Part shown: one piece after another, positions 38,485 through 47,458 of the stretch | Position numbering within the stretch: position 1 is the stretch's first letter | Layout of the letters: each line of letters starts with the position of its first letter | Assembly (NCBI RefSeq): GCF_900105475.1 | Contig: NZ_LT629777.1 | Span: forward strand, 6,014,001 to 6,078,000 | Source: Pseudomonas asplenii | Lineage (GTDB): Bacteria > Pseudomonadota > Gammaproteobacteria > Pseudomonadales > Pseudomonadaceae | Length of the DNA: 64,000 nucleotides | Direction of reading: 5' to 3' | Notes under the pieces: model-generated | What the model was told of the DNA's origin: nothing | The model's database searches: none | The model's input: only the letters and a program-made list of their open reading frames with translations | Program-made: the position numbers and the translations under genes

Positions 38485-38670
38485 GGCCGATTTTGTTGAA
38501 AAAGTCAGCCATGGTTTGCGCATCAGAAAAGTACACGCCCGAGGTTGAAATCTTTAGTTTTGGCAGAGGTTTCCGGACTGGGATTTCACGTAGCAGCGTG
38601 CAAAAAAGGCGTTTCCACCAGTCAATGGTCAGGCAGTTTGGGCAGACCGACTTTTTCAACAGAATCGGCC
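38485..38670. mobile_element. MITE-like element or IS remnant
   Basis: Terminal inverted repeats of 22 bp, 21 matching: ggccgattttgttgaaaaag... at 38485-38506 and its complement at 38649-38670, separated by 142 bp. No transposase is present. The internal sequence has lower GC than the flanks. Confidence 0.55.
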
Positions 38671-38682
38671 GAAAGCCCTCTC

Positions 38683-39618
38683 TCACGAAAACAACCCCAA
38701 ACTATCATCCGTAGCAATCACCGCCCCCGTCACTGCGGCAGCCGTCACTCCCGCCGCCACCGCAACCGGCACCACCGAATCCCCTCCGGACGACGATGGT
38801 GACGACCCCGAATCCCCCGGTTCTACGGCAGCCCTCGACTCATTCGGCTCGCCAGTCACCTCCCGCCGAAGCGCCTCAACATCGTGCTTCGCCTCCTGGA
38901 CCGTATCAATCACCAAGGTCCGCAGGCTGGTACTGACATCCGTCGCCCAATAAATCAGCAGATCCAGCGGATTATCCCGGCTCACCGGTACCCGATCGTC
39001 CACCGTCGTGCGATTCGGCTCATTGGCATAACGCGACGAGGACGTGTAATCGCGATCCGGGACGTAGGGCCGGTCATCATCCTTGCGAGCCGCCCGCGCC
39101 AGCGAGGCCAGATGCCGAACCTGCTCCTGTACCTGTGGCGGCAACGGCGTGCCCTGCTGCCTGGCCTGCTGCAGCAACGCCAGCAGTTCCCCGGTCGCCT
39201 TGCGCTGGGCCTGCAACTCTTCCCGCTGCGCCGACACCTGGCCGATCTCGTTGTCGCGCTCGCGCAGTCCGGCGTACTGGAGTTGATCGAGGTGGCTGGC
39301 CAACCGGGTCTGCAACAGCGCCAGGGTATGGGCGTAGTCCTTGCTGGCGAACAGCCCGAGGAACTTGCGCTGGCTGTCAAAGCTCTCCTGCACCTGCAAC
39401 GTGACGAAACCCGGCACCTGTGCGCGCAGTTTCGCCAATACCCCGCTGGACAGCTTGGGCAGCAGGTCATAGGTCACCTGGGTCAGGTAGGTCTTGCGCT
39501 GGCGTGCCAGCTTGTCGATGGCGAGTTCGTTGTCCTGGACACGCTGTTCGAGGGTGTCGAGTACATCGGTCAGTTCGACAATGGCATCGTCCAGGTCCGG
39601 GTTGGCGAAATCGTTCAT
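38683..39618 (-). CDS. Coiled-coil protein of unknown function
   Basis: 311 residues from MNDFANPDLDDAIVELTDVL. Long heptad-rich helices cover about 10-50 and 110-165 (QREELQAQRKATGELLALLQQAR). The C-terminus is low complexity (SGSSPSSSGGDSVVPVAVAAG) with an alanine-rich hydrophobic stretch of about 18 residues near 285-303 that could be a membrane anchor. The GGAGA before the ATG at 39618 supports that start. Its start overlaps the stop of the upstream glycosyltransferase (ATGA), so they are an operon. It lies directly after the MITE-like remnant. Confidence 0.8.
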   Translation of the reverse strand: MNDFANPDLDDAIVELTDVLDTLEQRVQDNELAIDKLARQRKTYLTQVTYDLLPKLSSGVLAKLRAQVPGFVTLQVQESFDSQRKFLGLFASKDYAHTLALLQTRLASHLDQLQYAGLRERDNEIGQVSAQREELQAQRKATGELLALLQQARQQGTPLPPQVQEQVRHLASLARAARKDDDRPYVPDRDYTSSSRYANEPNRTTVDDRVPVSRDNPLDLLIYWATDVSTSLRTLVIDTVQEAKHDVEALRREVTGEPNESRAAVEPGDSGSSPSSSGGDSVVPVAVAAGVTAAAVTGAVIATDDSLGLFS

Positions 39619-40556
39619 GCAAGGTTCTCCTGAATCGCCTGGAGGCCGTCTTCGCGACGACTGGCAAAATAGTTGACGAAGTACTGGCGCAGCCCCGGCT
39701 TGTTCATGCCCTCGGCCCACTCCAGCGGCGCACCGGGGACAATCTGCAGGTCGGTCCAGGGGTCGAAGCCGAGGTCGGTGATGTCGTGCATGCGCAGGAA
39801 GTAGCGGCGGTTCACGGCGTCGCCGTGCCACAGGTGGCGAATGCGGCCCGGTACCACGCCGAGGCGGCCTTGCACCCGTTGGTGAAAACGCCGGCCCCAG
39901 GCCTTGAGGTGGTCGATCTGCCGAAGGTCGTGCTTGAGGGCGTTGCGGATGCAGAAGTTGTAGTCGTCGAAGATCGCGTGGGCCATGAAGTGGTCGGCGC
40001 TGCCGGAGACCGCGCACTCGTAGAGCCCCACTTCGTCGAAGATCTCGCGGCGCATCGCCCAGCCGTAGCCGGTGTGGCCATGCAGGTCGTAGCGGCCGGC
40101 GTCGAGGCTGTCGGGCTGGCGCTGCATGACCACGGCAAAGGAATGCGCAATGTCGGCCGTCGCGCCCTCGACGTTGCCGCGCTCCAGGCGCAGGCAGCTG
40201 TCGAAGACCTGCGCCACCGGGTACTCGCGCAGCACGCGCACCAGATCGCTGGCCCAGGACCGGTTGTCGAAGAGGATGTCGCAGTCGAGCCAGGCGACGT
40301 AGCGGCAACTGCCGGGCAGCCAGGAAGCGGCCAGGTTGAGCAGACGCTCCTTCTGCCAGAGCAGCGTACGGGCGCGGACCTGAATGACGTCCAGGCTCGG
40401 CGGCAGTTCGAAGGGCTCGTCGCCGAAAGCGCATTCGACGGTAATGCAGGTCACCCCGGCCTGGCGCATGCCGGCGATGAACAGGTCGTAGTTGTTCCGC
40501 CGGGTGACGTAGCCACAGGGATTGAAGTAGGTGGTGATGACAACGAGTCCATTCAC
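39615..40556 (-). CDS. Glycosyltransferase-like protein (GT-A fold)
   Basis: 313 residues from a GTG codon (VNGLVVITTYFNPCGYV). Features of a GT-A glycosyltransferase are the D91-C-D93 dyad in YVAWLDCDILFDNRSW, which suits a metal/nucleotide-sugar site, and the acceptor-side GYGWAMRREIFDEVGLYE with GSADHFMAHAIFDDY. No signal peptide, so cytoplasmic. Its partner is the overlapping coiled-coil gene. The frame upstream of the GTG to 40664 lacks a convincing start. Substrate unknown; a surface-glycan or protein-glycosylation role is conceivable. Confidence 0.75.
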   Translation of the reverse strand: MNGLVVITTYFNPCGYVTRRNNYDLFIAGMRQAGVTCITVECAFGDEPFELPPSLDVIQVRARTLLWQKERLLNLAASWLPGSCRYVAWLDCDILFDNRSWASDLVRVLREYPVAQVFDSCLRLERGNVEGATADIAHSFAVVMQRQPDSLDAGRYDLHGHTGYGWAMRREIFDEVGLYECAVSGSADHFMAHAIFDDYNFCIRNALKHDLRQIDHLKAWGRRFHQRVQGRLGVVPGRIRHLWHGDAVNRRYFLRMHDITDLGFDPWTDLQIVPGAPLEWAEGMNKPGLRQYFVNYFASRREDGLQAIQENLA

Positions 40557-40845
40557 TGACGGGTTTCCCGTAAAACGTGCGCCGGCGTGGGCGCACACGA
40601 CTGAGTCAGTGGCGAATAGTGCTATGACTTCGGGCTTTCGCCTAGCCCCATGCAGGCACAGCAACCCGCCTCTGGCGCCCTAAGCCCATGCACAGAAAGC
40701 GCCGTACGAAAGCCGCTCTGCATACATTTGGTATTAGGAATGCACATATACTTTTGCTTGCATCGGGGTAGAATGAGAGCCTGAAAATCCGCACCAAAGC
40801 CAGCTAAGGGCTGCTGGGTGGGTAGCATTGAGAGGTAGTGGAAAG

Positions 40846-41265
40846 ATGAGTCGATATGCCAATCTCGATATTTTTTCATCGTTTCTCAGCTTGAAAGAAA
40901 CGAGTAGTCCGCTCGAAGAGGCTAGCAAGATCATCAAGCAACTGGAAAGCGTCGAGGGGCCGCGTGGGATAAAGGCTCTTCACAAAACGTTGCGCGACCA
41001 GAAAATGGCACTTGAACACATTCAAGAGCAGATCGCCGAAATCGAAATGAAAGAATTGAGCTACGGAAGCTATCGTAGCGAGTGTATCCAAAGCGCAAAA
41101 GATGACGCAGTGCGTATAGGCCATGACTTCGAAAAAGCCATAAAAATGATAAATGCTGATACAGCTTACACAGCAGGAAGCGCTGTAGCGCTCGCAAAGG
41201 ACTTCGAGATCAGGGAATTACTGCATGAGCGATCTAAGTGGCATTCCGGACAACGAGGAAAATAG
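40846..41265 (+). CDS. Hypothetical coiled-coil protein
   Basis: 139 residues from MSRYANLDIFSSFLSLKET. Charged and predicted helical (LHKTLRDQKMALEHIQEQIAEIEMKEL), no membrane segment. The coding sequence is visibly less GC-rich than its neighbours, as is the overlapping next gene, hinting at acquisition. Its last 41 bp overlap the DUF2335 gene in another frame, so the two are coupled. Function unknown. Confidence 0.75.
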   Translation: MSRYANLDIFSSFLSLKETSSPLEEASKIIKQLESVEGPRGIKALHKTLRDQKMALEHIQEQIAEIEMKELSYGSYRSECIQSAKDDAVRIGHDFEKAIKMINADTAYTAGSAVALAKDFEIRELLHERSKWHSGQRGK

Positions 41266-41911
41266 TGAAAGCAACCCCTTGAATCTTGAGTCCGAACAGA
41301 CAATAGTTTCAGGTGAGATTAAAGCCGCAGTGCAACACCTGAAAGAATCGGACCCCAGCCTTGGTGATCTGTTGAGTTCAGACAACGGCGAAAAGGTTAT
41401 TGACACCATCTCGACACTAGCAATTTCGATCATAAAAGAACACCACTCCTCTCCATACCCCTCCTCGCGTCAGCTTCGGGAAATCAATCAAGAACTCCCC
41501 GACGGAGCTAATCGATTGTTCACCATGACAGAAAGTGAACAAAAGCATCGTCAAGATATGGAACAAAGTGCACAAAGGCATCGCCAGGATATGGATAGAC
41601 AACTGCTGGAGCTCAAACGCGAAGAGTTCAAGCTGCAATATCAAATATCCGTAACTGAGGAAACGCTCAAAGAGAAATCGCTGAAAGTCTTTGGCTGGCA
41701 GGTGTTTCGCCGCCAGACTTATGCATTGGTACTTTCTCTCTCCGTTTTGGCTATCGGTTTCTGGTTGATGCAGCATGGCGAGCCTGGACTGGCCGTTACG
41801 CTGATTGCAGCGAACTTTGTGGCGATTGCCTTGGCCTTTCTACGAGACAGGAAAAAAGACGCTGGTAAAAACTCATCGACACCAGACTCCAACGAAGAGA
41901 GACAAGAGTAG
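41225..41911 (+). CDS. DUF2335 family membrane protein
   Basis: 228 residues. A disordered acidic N-terminus is followed by the DUF2335 core: SSRQLREINQELPDGANRLF then a repeated HRQDM heptad coil (KHRQDMEQSAQRHRQDMDRQL) and a membrane hairpin at about 155-205 (LVLSLSVLAIGFWLM, AVTLIAANFVAIALAFL), ending in a basic tail. The N-terminal coil would face the cytoplasm. Unknown role; some DUF2335 genes lie in defence or mobile islands. Low GC. Confidence 0.85.
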   Translation: MSDLSGIPDNEENSESNPLNLESEQTIVSGEIKAAVQHLKESDPSLGDLLSSDNGEKVIDTISTLAISIIKEHHSSPYPSSRQLREINQELPDGANRLFTMTESEQKHRQDMEQSAQRHRQDMDRQLLELKREEFKLQYQISVTEETLKEKSLKVFGWQVFRRQTYALVLSLSVLAIGFWLMQHGEPGLAVTLIAANFVAIALAFLRDRKKDAGKNSSTPDSNEERQE

Positions 41912-41982
41912 AAGCACCTCTGCCTGCTCACGAACGAAGTGGTTCGGCACTGCCGGATATGCCCAACCACCTTCGGACTCGA

Positions 41983-43305
41983 CTAGCGCTCAATCCCCAA
42001 CGCCTGCAACCGCCGATACAACGTCCGCTCACTCATACCCAGCTCCTTCGCCAGCTCACTGCGCGACCCCTCGAACACCTCCAGCGCATGGGCCAGTTGC
42101 TCCAGATCCTTGCGCCCCCGACGACGTGAAGGTGCAGCAGCCATGGGAGCCTCGTTACGCAATTCCTCCGGCAGATCCTGCGGACGAATCACCCCGTCAT
42201 CGGTAAACAACCGCGCCCGCTCCAGCACATTGCGCAGCTCACGGATATTGCCCGGCCAGGCGTAGAGGGTCAGCGCCCGCAACGCCTGCGGATCGAGACG
42301 CGGCACAGCGCCCGGCGCCAGGCGCTGCAGCAGGCTGTCGATCAATAGCGGCAGGTCATCGCTGCGCTCACGCAACGCCGGCAAGCGGATCGGAAAGGCG
42401 CTGATGCGGTAGAACAGGTCCTGGCGGAAACTGCCGGCCGCGACCATGTCCTTGAGCGGTTTGTGGGTGGCGCAGACCAGACGGAAGTCCGAGTGCACGG
42501 TGCGCAGGCTGCCCACCGGGCGGAAACTGCCGGACTCGATCAGCCGCAGCAGCTTGACCTGCATCGCCAGCGGCACCTCACCAATCTCGTCGAGAAACAG
42601 CGTGCCGCCGTGGGCCGCTTCGGCCAGGCCGATCTTGCGTTGCAAGGCGCCGGTAAAGGCGCCCTTCTCGTAGCCGAACAGTTCGCTTTCCAGCAGGGTT
42701 TCGGTGAGACCAGTGCAGTCGACCACCACCAACGGTCCACCCGCCCGCGGGCTGCCTTCGTGCAGGGCGCGGGCGAAGAGTTCCTTGCCGGTGCCCGACT
42801 CGCCCTGCAGCAACACCGGAATGGGTGACGGCGCCGCCCGTTGCAGTGCGGTCAGCGCCGCCTTGAAGGCCGCCGAACGGCCCACCAGGCCCTGATGCTG
42901 GGGTTGCGCCGCCGCCACTGCGACGCTGTTCAGGCGTTCGACATAACCCACCACTTCGCCCTCGCGGCCGAGCAAGGGGCGCAGTTCCACGTCGACATGC
43001 TCCGGGCCGCGCGGCGTATGGTGAATGTGCAGCACCCGCTCGGGCAGGCGTGTCTCGAAGGCCTTGCGCATCGGGCAGTGCTCGCCGGCCTGGTCGCAGG
43101 GGACGGCGAACTGGTGGGACACCCGGTAGCACTTGGCGCCGACATGGGGCCGGCCCTCGACGCCGAACTGGCGCTGGTAGGCGGTGTTGGCCGCCACGAT
43201 GTTGTAGTCGGTATCGAGCACAATGGTCGGCTGCACGTCGTGCTCAAGGTAGGACACCAACGCCTGCATGTCCGGCTGGGAGAAATCGGTGGCAATCAGG
43301 TTCAT
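41983..43305 (-). CDS. fisR: Sigma-54-dependent activator FisR-like, sulfane-sulfur sensor
   Basis: 440 residues: a PAS-like sensory domain (about 1-125), an AAA+ domain with Walker [11 protein letters not shown] and the sigma-54-contacting GAFTGA loop, and a C-terminal Fis HTH ([20 protein letters not shown]). The sensory domain carries Cys59, Cys70 and Cys77, the same spacing (11 and 7) as the sulfane-sulfur-sensing cysteines of Cupriavidus FisR. It is transcribed divergently from a persulfide dioxygenase/SQR operon, which is the FisR target in that organism. Sensing and regulation are inferred by this match. Confidence 0.9.
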   Translation of the reverse strand: MNLIATDFSQPDMQALVSYLEHDVQPTIVLDTDYNIVAANTAYQRQFGVEGRPHVGAKCYRVSHQFAVPCDQAGEHCPMRKAFETRLPERVLHIHHTPRGPEHVDVELRPLLGREGEVVGYVERLNSVAVAAAQPQHQGLVGRSAAFKAALTALQRAAPSPIPVLLQGESGTGKELFARALHEGSPRAGGPLVVVDCTGLTETLLESELFGYEKGAFTGALQRKIGLAEAAHGGTLFLDEIGEVPLAMQVKLLRLIESGSFRPVGSLRTVHSDFRLVCATHKPLKDMVAAGSFRQDLFYRISAFPIRLPALRERSDDLPLLIDSLLQRLAPGAVPRLDPQALRALTLYAWPGNIRELRNVLERARLFTDDGVIRPQDLPEELRNEAPMAAAPSRRRGRKDLEQLAHALEVFEGSRSELAKELGMSERTLYRRLQALGIER

Positions 43306-43351
43306 GAAGGCTCCAGGGCGAAGGCCGCAGCTTAATACAGCGCGAAGGCTT

Positions 43352-43399
43352 CTGCCATTTTACTGCCACTGACCGCCATGATAACTGCCATATCTGCCA
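43352..43399. promoter_or_regulatory. Five phased CTGCCA repeats, candidate FisR enhancer
   Basis: CTGCCA-like units start at 43352, 43363, 43373 (as CCGCCA), 43385 and 43394, spaced 11, 10, 12 and 9 bp, about one helical turn each. They are centred about 130 bp upstream of the predicted pdo start, a typical enhancer distance. Binding by FisR is inferred. Confidence 0.5.
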
Positions 43400-43481
43400 G
43401 ACTGAGTTTCATCAGCACAAAATTCCGCCAATCGTGCTGACAAACATCAAGGAACAGTGGGAAAAGCGCGCAGCCGCTGGT

Positions 43482-43497
43482 TGGCATGCTTATTGAA
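43482..43497 (+). promoter_or_regulatory. Putative sigma-54 promoter of the sulfur operon
   Basis: TGGCATGCTTATTGAA has GG and GA separated by 10 nt. The -24 half fits RpoN well but the -12 has GA in place of GC. Predicted start about 43507, leaving a 58-nt leader before the persulfide dioxygenase ATG. Confidence 0.5.
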
Positions 43498-43564
43498 ATC
43501 CTCGACGAACAAGGGATGGCCCCCGCCAGTGTCGGTCGCCGCCCCGCTTTGCCTGGAGTACGCA

Positions 43565-44449
43565 ATGAACATCGGCGACAAGCTGACCGTAGAAGCCTTC
43601 TTCGATCCCAACACCTGGACCATCAGTTACCTGGTGCTGGATCGCGACACCCGCTGCTGTGCCCTGATCGACAGCGTGCTCGACTACGACCCCAAGTCCG
43701 GGCGCACCCGCACCGAGTCGGCCGACCGCCTGCTGACGCGCGTCCGCGAGCTGGATGCGCGAGTGGAGTGGATCCTGGAAACCCACGTGCACGCCGATCA
43801 CTTGTCGGCAGCGGCGTACCTCAAGGAGCAGTTGGGCGCCAAGGTGGCGATCGGCAGCCATATCACCGAGGTGCAACAGGTGTTCGGCGAGCTGTTCAAC
43901 GAGGGCAGCGCGTTCCGCCGCGACGGCAGCCAGTTCGATGTGTTGCTGGCCGACAACGGCGAGTTCACCATCGGTAACCTGCGCGCCACCGCCGTGCACA
44001 CCCCGGGGCATACGCCGGCGTGCATGAGCTACCTGATCCACGACGGCGATGAAACCGTCGCCTTCGTCGGCGACACACTGTTCATGCCCGACTACGGCAC
44101 CGCCCGTTGCGACTTCCCCGGCGCCGATGCGCGCACCCTGTACCGCTCGATCCGCAGCCTGCTGGCGCTGCCGCCGCAGACCCGGTTGTTCATGTGCCAC
44201 GACTACCTGCCAGGCGGCCGCGAGTTGCAGTACATGACCACCGTGGCCGAGCAGCGTGCGCGCAATATCCATGTGCATGAGGGCATCGACGAGGACACCT
44301 TCGTCCGCATGCGCGAGGCTCGCGACGCCACCCTCGACATGCCGGTGCTGATGCTGCCTTCGGTGCAGGTCAACATGCGCAGCGGCCAATTGCCGGAGCC
44401 GGAAGACAACGGCGTGCGCTACCTGAAAATCCCGATGAATGCCCTTTGA
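43565..44449 (+). CDS. pdo: Persulfide dioxygenase (metallo-beta-lactamase fold)
   Basis: 294 residues from MNIGDKLTVEAFFDPNTW. It oxidises glutathione persulfide to sulfite. The metal-binding motif ETHVHADHLSAAAYLK is present, with further histidines in TAVHTPGHTPACMSYL and the downstream FMCHDYLPGG. It is longer than ETHE1 and matches the Blh/PDO2-type. First gene of a five-gene sulfur operon; GGAG before the ATG. The upstream in-frame extension to 43457 runs into the promoter. Confidence 0.93.
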   Translation: MNIGDKLTVEAFFDPNTWTISYLVLDRDTRCCALIDSVLDYDPKSGRTRTESADRLLTRVRELDARVEWILETHVHADHLSAAAYLKEQLGAKVAIGSHITEVQQVFGELFNEGSAFRRDGSQFDVLLADNGEFTIGNLRATAVHTPGHTPACMSYLIHDGDETVAFVGDTLFMPDYGTARCDFPGADARTLYRSIRSLLALPPQTRLFMCHDYLPGGRELQYMTTVAEQRARNIHVHEGIDEDTFVRMREARDATLDMPVLMLPSVQVNMRSGQLPEPEDNGVRYLKIPMNAL

Positions 44450-44465
44450 ACCAGGACCTGTTCCC

Positions 44466-45734
44466 ATGAATTCAAATACTCGCAATGCCCCGATCCAGCA
44501 CCAGGTCGTGATCATCGGCGCCGGTGCCGCCGGTATCGCCACCGCCTCCAGCCTGCTGGCCCGCGCGCCCGGCCTGGACATCGCGCTCATCGACCCGGCC
44601 GATACCCACTACTACCAGCCGGGCTGGACCCTGGTCGGCGCCGGGGTGTTCAGCGCCGAGTCGACCGCCCGCCCGCTGGCCTCACTGATTCCGCGCGGCG
44701 CGCAGTGGATCAAGGCCGAGGTCAGCGCCTTCGAACCGGACACCCATTGCGTGGTGCTGGCCGACCAACGCCGCATCAGCTACCAGCAATTGATCGTCTG
44801 CCCTGGCCTGAAGCTGAACTGGAGTGCCATCGACGGCCTGGAGGCGACCCTTGGACATAATGGCGTGACCTCCAACTATCGCTACGACCTGGCCCCCTAT
44901 ACCTGGAAACTGGTGCAGGAACTCAAGGCAGGCCAGGCGCTGTTCTGCCAGCCGCCGATGCCGATCAAGTGTGCCGGAGCACCGCAGAAGGCGCTGTATC
45001 TGTCCTGCGATCATTGGCGCAGGAACGGTCTGCAGGGCAAGATCCAGGCGAGCTTCCTCAACGCCGGTGCGGTGCTGTTCGGCGTGGCCGACTACGTACC
45101 GGCGCTTATGGAGTACATCGACCGCTACGCCGTGGACCTGCAGTTCGGCCACAACCTGATCGCCGTCGACGGCCCGGCGAAACAGGCGACCTTCGCCCGC
45201 ACCCTGCCTGATGGCAGCCGTGAAACCCTGGTGCGGCCGTTCGACCTGCTGCACGTGGTGCCGCCGCAGATTGCTCCAGACTTCATCCGCAGCAGCCCGC
45301 TGGCCGATGCCGCCGGCTGGGTCGATGTCGATCCCGCCAGCCTGCGCCATCGCCAGTTCGCCAATATCCACGGGCTTGGCGACGTCACCAACACCAGCAA
45401 TGCCAAGACCGCCGCAGCGGCGCGCAAGCAGGCACCGGTGGTGGCGAACAACGTGCTGGTGGCGCTGGGACGACTGTCGCGTCCGGCGGTCTATGACGGT
45501 TATGGTTCCTGCCCGCTGACGGTGGAGCGCGGCAAGATTGTCCTCGCCGAATTCACCTACGGTGGCAAGCTGGCGCCGACCTTCGCCCCATGGCTGCTCG
45601 ACGGTCGCCGGCCGACCCGGCTGGCCTGGTGGCTGAAGGAACGACTGCTGCCGCCGCTGTACTGGCGCGGCATGCTCAAGGGCCATGAGTGGCTGGCCCG
45701 CCCCGCCCTGCAAGCGGACAAGCCGGCGGTATGA
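44466..45734 (+). CDS. sqr: Sulfide:quinone oxidoreductase
   Basis: 422 residues, FAD-dependent. It oxidises sulfide to sulfane sulfur, passing electrons to quinone. The N-terminal dinucleotide fold is VVIIGAGAAGIATASSLL, followed by HYYQPGWTLVGAGVFSA. The catalytic-cysteine motif CAGAPQKALYLSCDHW is typical of SQR. The end is probably membrane-associated (the family is monotopic). Supplies persulfide to PDO. Start chosen at MNSNTRNAP. Confidence 0.93.
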   Translation: MNSNTRNAPIQHQVVIIGAGAAGIATASSLLARAPGLDIALIDPADTHYYQPGWTLVGAGVFSAESTARPLASLIPRGAQWIKAEVSAFEPDTHCVVLADQRRISYQQLIVCPGLKLNWSAIDGLEATLGHNGVTSNYRYDLAPYTWKLVQELKAGQALFCQPPMPIKCAGAPQKALYLSCDHWRRNGLQGKIQASFLNAGAVLFGVADYVPALMEYIDRYAVDLQFGHNLIAVDGPAKQATFARTLPDGSRETLVRPFDLLHVVPPQIAPDFIRSSPLADAAGWVDVDPASLRHRQFANIHGLGDVTNTSNAKTAAAARKQAPVVANNVLVALGRLSRPAVYDGYGSCPLTVERGKIVLAEFTYGGKLAPTFAPWLLDGRRPTRLAWWLKERLLPPLYWRGMLKGHEWLARPALQADKPAV

Positions 45735-46561
45735 ACGACTCTCTCTTGCTGGGCAGCGGGCTCGGCGTACTGATTGGCGTAATCCTCGCCCTGACGGGCG
45801 CCGGGGGTGGCATCCTGGCAGTGCCGCTGCTGGTGTTCGTGCTCGGGCTGTCGATGGTCCAGGCCGCCCCGATCGGCCTGCTGGCGGTGGGTCTGGCGGC
45901 GGCAGTCGGCGCCCTGCTCGGCCTGCGCCAAGGCATCGTACGGTATCGCGCCGCCGGTTTTATCGCCGGCATCGGTATCCTGCTCACGCCGGTAGGCTTG
46001 TGGCTGGCTCATCGGCTGCCGAACGAGCCGCTGGCGCTGGGCTTTGCCTTGTTGATGCTCTACGCCTGCGTGCGGATCTTCAAAAAGGCCCAGCACGAAC
46101 TCAAGCATGGTCAACCAGTGCCCCGTGCAGCCTTCCTGCCTTGCGTGCTGAATCCATCACAGGGTCGCCTGCGCTGGACCCTGCCCTGCGCCCGGGCGCT
46201 GACCGTCACGGGAATGCTCTCGGGGCTGCTGTCCGGATTGCTCGGGGTCGGCGGTGGTTTCGTGATCATTCCGGCGCTGACCCGCTACACCAATCTGGAC
46301 AGCAAGAGCATCGTCGCCACCTCCCTGGCGGTGATTGCCCTGGTGTCCACCGGCAGCGTGGTCACGGCGACCTTGTCCGGGGTGATGCACTGGTCGGTCG
46401 GCGTGCCCTTTGCCGGCGGTGCAGTGGTGGGCCTGGTGCTCGGGCGCCAGCTCGCCGGGCGGCTGGCCGGGCCACGGTTGCAGCAGTTGTTCGCGCTGAC
46501 CGGACTGCTCGCCGCCCTGATGTTGGCACTCAATGCTCTGGGTCTTACAGGCCACACGTGA
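45731..46561 (+). CDS. Sulfite exporter TauE/SafE family protein
   Basis: 276 residues with about eight membrane helices. The family repeat glycine motifs are visible: LIGVILALTGAGGGILAVPLLV near the start and GLLSGLLGVGGGFVIIPALTRY in the second half. It likely exports sulfite made by PDO. Start overlaps the sqr stop (ATGA). Confidence 0.92.
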   Translation: MNDSLLLGSGLGVLIGVILALTGAGGGILAVPLLVFVLGLSMVQAAPIGLLAVGLAAAVGALLGLRQGIVRYRAAGFIAGIGILLTPVGLWLAHRLPNEPLALGFALLMLYACVRIFKKAQHELKHGQPVPRAAFLPCVLNPSQGRLRWTLPCARALTVTGMLSGLLSGLLGVGGGFVIIPALTRYTNLDSKSIVATSLAVIALVSTGSVVTATLSGVMHWSVGVPFAGGAVVGLVLGRQLAGRLAGPRLQQLFALTGLLAALMLALNALGLTGHT

Positions 46562-46574
46562 CCAGGAAACGCAC

Positions 46575-47009
46575 ATGCCTATCGATACACTTCACTTCAC
46601 GCCACTGTCCGCCCTTGGCGGTGGGGTACTGATCGGGCTGGCCGCCAGTCTGTTTGTGCTATTCAACGGCCGGATCGCCGGGGTCAGCGGGTTGCTCGGC
46701 AGCCTGCTGCAAAAAGGCAGCGAAGGGCGCGCGGAAAAGGCCCTGTTCCTGCTCGGTTTGCTGGTGGCCCCTCTGGCCTGGGGACTTTTCCAACTGCCGA
46801 ACGTCGTCGTATTCGAAGGCAATGGCTTCACGCTCGCCTTCGCCGGTCTGCTGGTCGGCATCGGTACACGCTACGGCTCCGGCTGTACCAGCGGGCATGG
46901 CGTATGCGGGATATCACGCCTATCGCCACGGTCCATGGTCGCCACACTGAGCTTCATGCTGGCGGGCTTCCTGACGGTCTGGGTGCTGCGTCACCTGGTG
47001 GGGTACTGA
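46575..47009 (+). CDS. YeeE/YedE family transporter, N-half protein
   Basis: 144 residues with about four helices, ending in the signature [15 protein letters not shown], whose cysteines line the thiosulfate path in TsuA/YeeE. It is half-sized and paired with the next gene. Probably moves thiosulfate or another sulfur species across the inner membrane. Confidence 0.9.
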   Translation: MPIDTLHFTPLSALGGGVLIGLAASLFVLFNGRIAGVSGLLGSLLQKGSEGRAEKALFLLGLLVAPLAWGLFQLPNVVVFEGNGFTLAFAGLLVGIGTRYGSGCTSGHGVCGISRLSPRSMVATLSFMLAGFLTVWVLRHLVGY

Positions 47010-47011
47010 GC

Positions 47012-47458
47012 ATGCGCAAGATAACGGCTTTTATCGCCGGTTTGCTGTTTGGTCTTGGCTTGTTGCTCGCGGGCATGAGCAACCCGGCCAAGGTTCTGGC
47101 CTTTCTGGATATCCTCGGCCACTGGGACCCATCCCTGGCGCTGGTGATGATCGGCGCTATCGGCAGCGCCTGGCTACCCTTTCAGTGGGCGATGAAACAG
47201 CAACGATCACTGCTGGACGCGCCCATGCAATTACCCACCACACGCCACCTGGATCGACGTCTGATCGGAGGGAACCTACTGTTCGGCGTGGGCTGGGGCA
47301 TTGCCGGAATCTGTCCAGGCCCAGCGCTGGTACTGCTGCCCGGTGGACATTGGCAGAGTGTGATCTTCGTCGTAGCGATGTTGTCGGGCATGCTGCTGTT
47401 TGCCCGGCTGCAAGCTCGTCAGCAACGGGCAGGCAGCGTTACCGGCTCACGGGGCTGA
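47012..47458 (+). CDS. YeeE/YedE (DUF6691) family transporter, second half
   Basis: 148 residues from MRKITAFIAGLLFGLGLLLAGM, with four helices and the GWGIAGICPGPALVLL cysteine motif. Together with the preceding gene it would make a full YeeE-type channel. Last gene of the operon; its end overlaps the convergent MFS gene by 12 bp. Confidence 0.9.
   Translation: MRKITAFIAGLLFGLGLLLAGMSNPAKVLAFLDILGHWDPSLALVMIGAIGSAWLPFQWAMKQQRSLLDAPMQLPTTRHLDRRLIGGNLLFGVGWGIAGICPGPALVLLPGGHWQSVIFVVAMLSGMLLFARLQARQQRAGSVTGSRG

Noticed and set aside
38423..38714. Two opposing 87- and 93-codon frames over the inverted-repeat element
   Set aside because: Both arise because the MITE-like element has few stops; neither has a domain or ribosome-binding site.
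39619..40596. Extension of the coiled-coil protein frame upstream through the glycosyltransferase gene
   Set aside because: The upstream part is arginine/proline-rich shadow sequence of the glycosyltransferase; the ATG at 39618 has its own ribosome-binding site.
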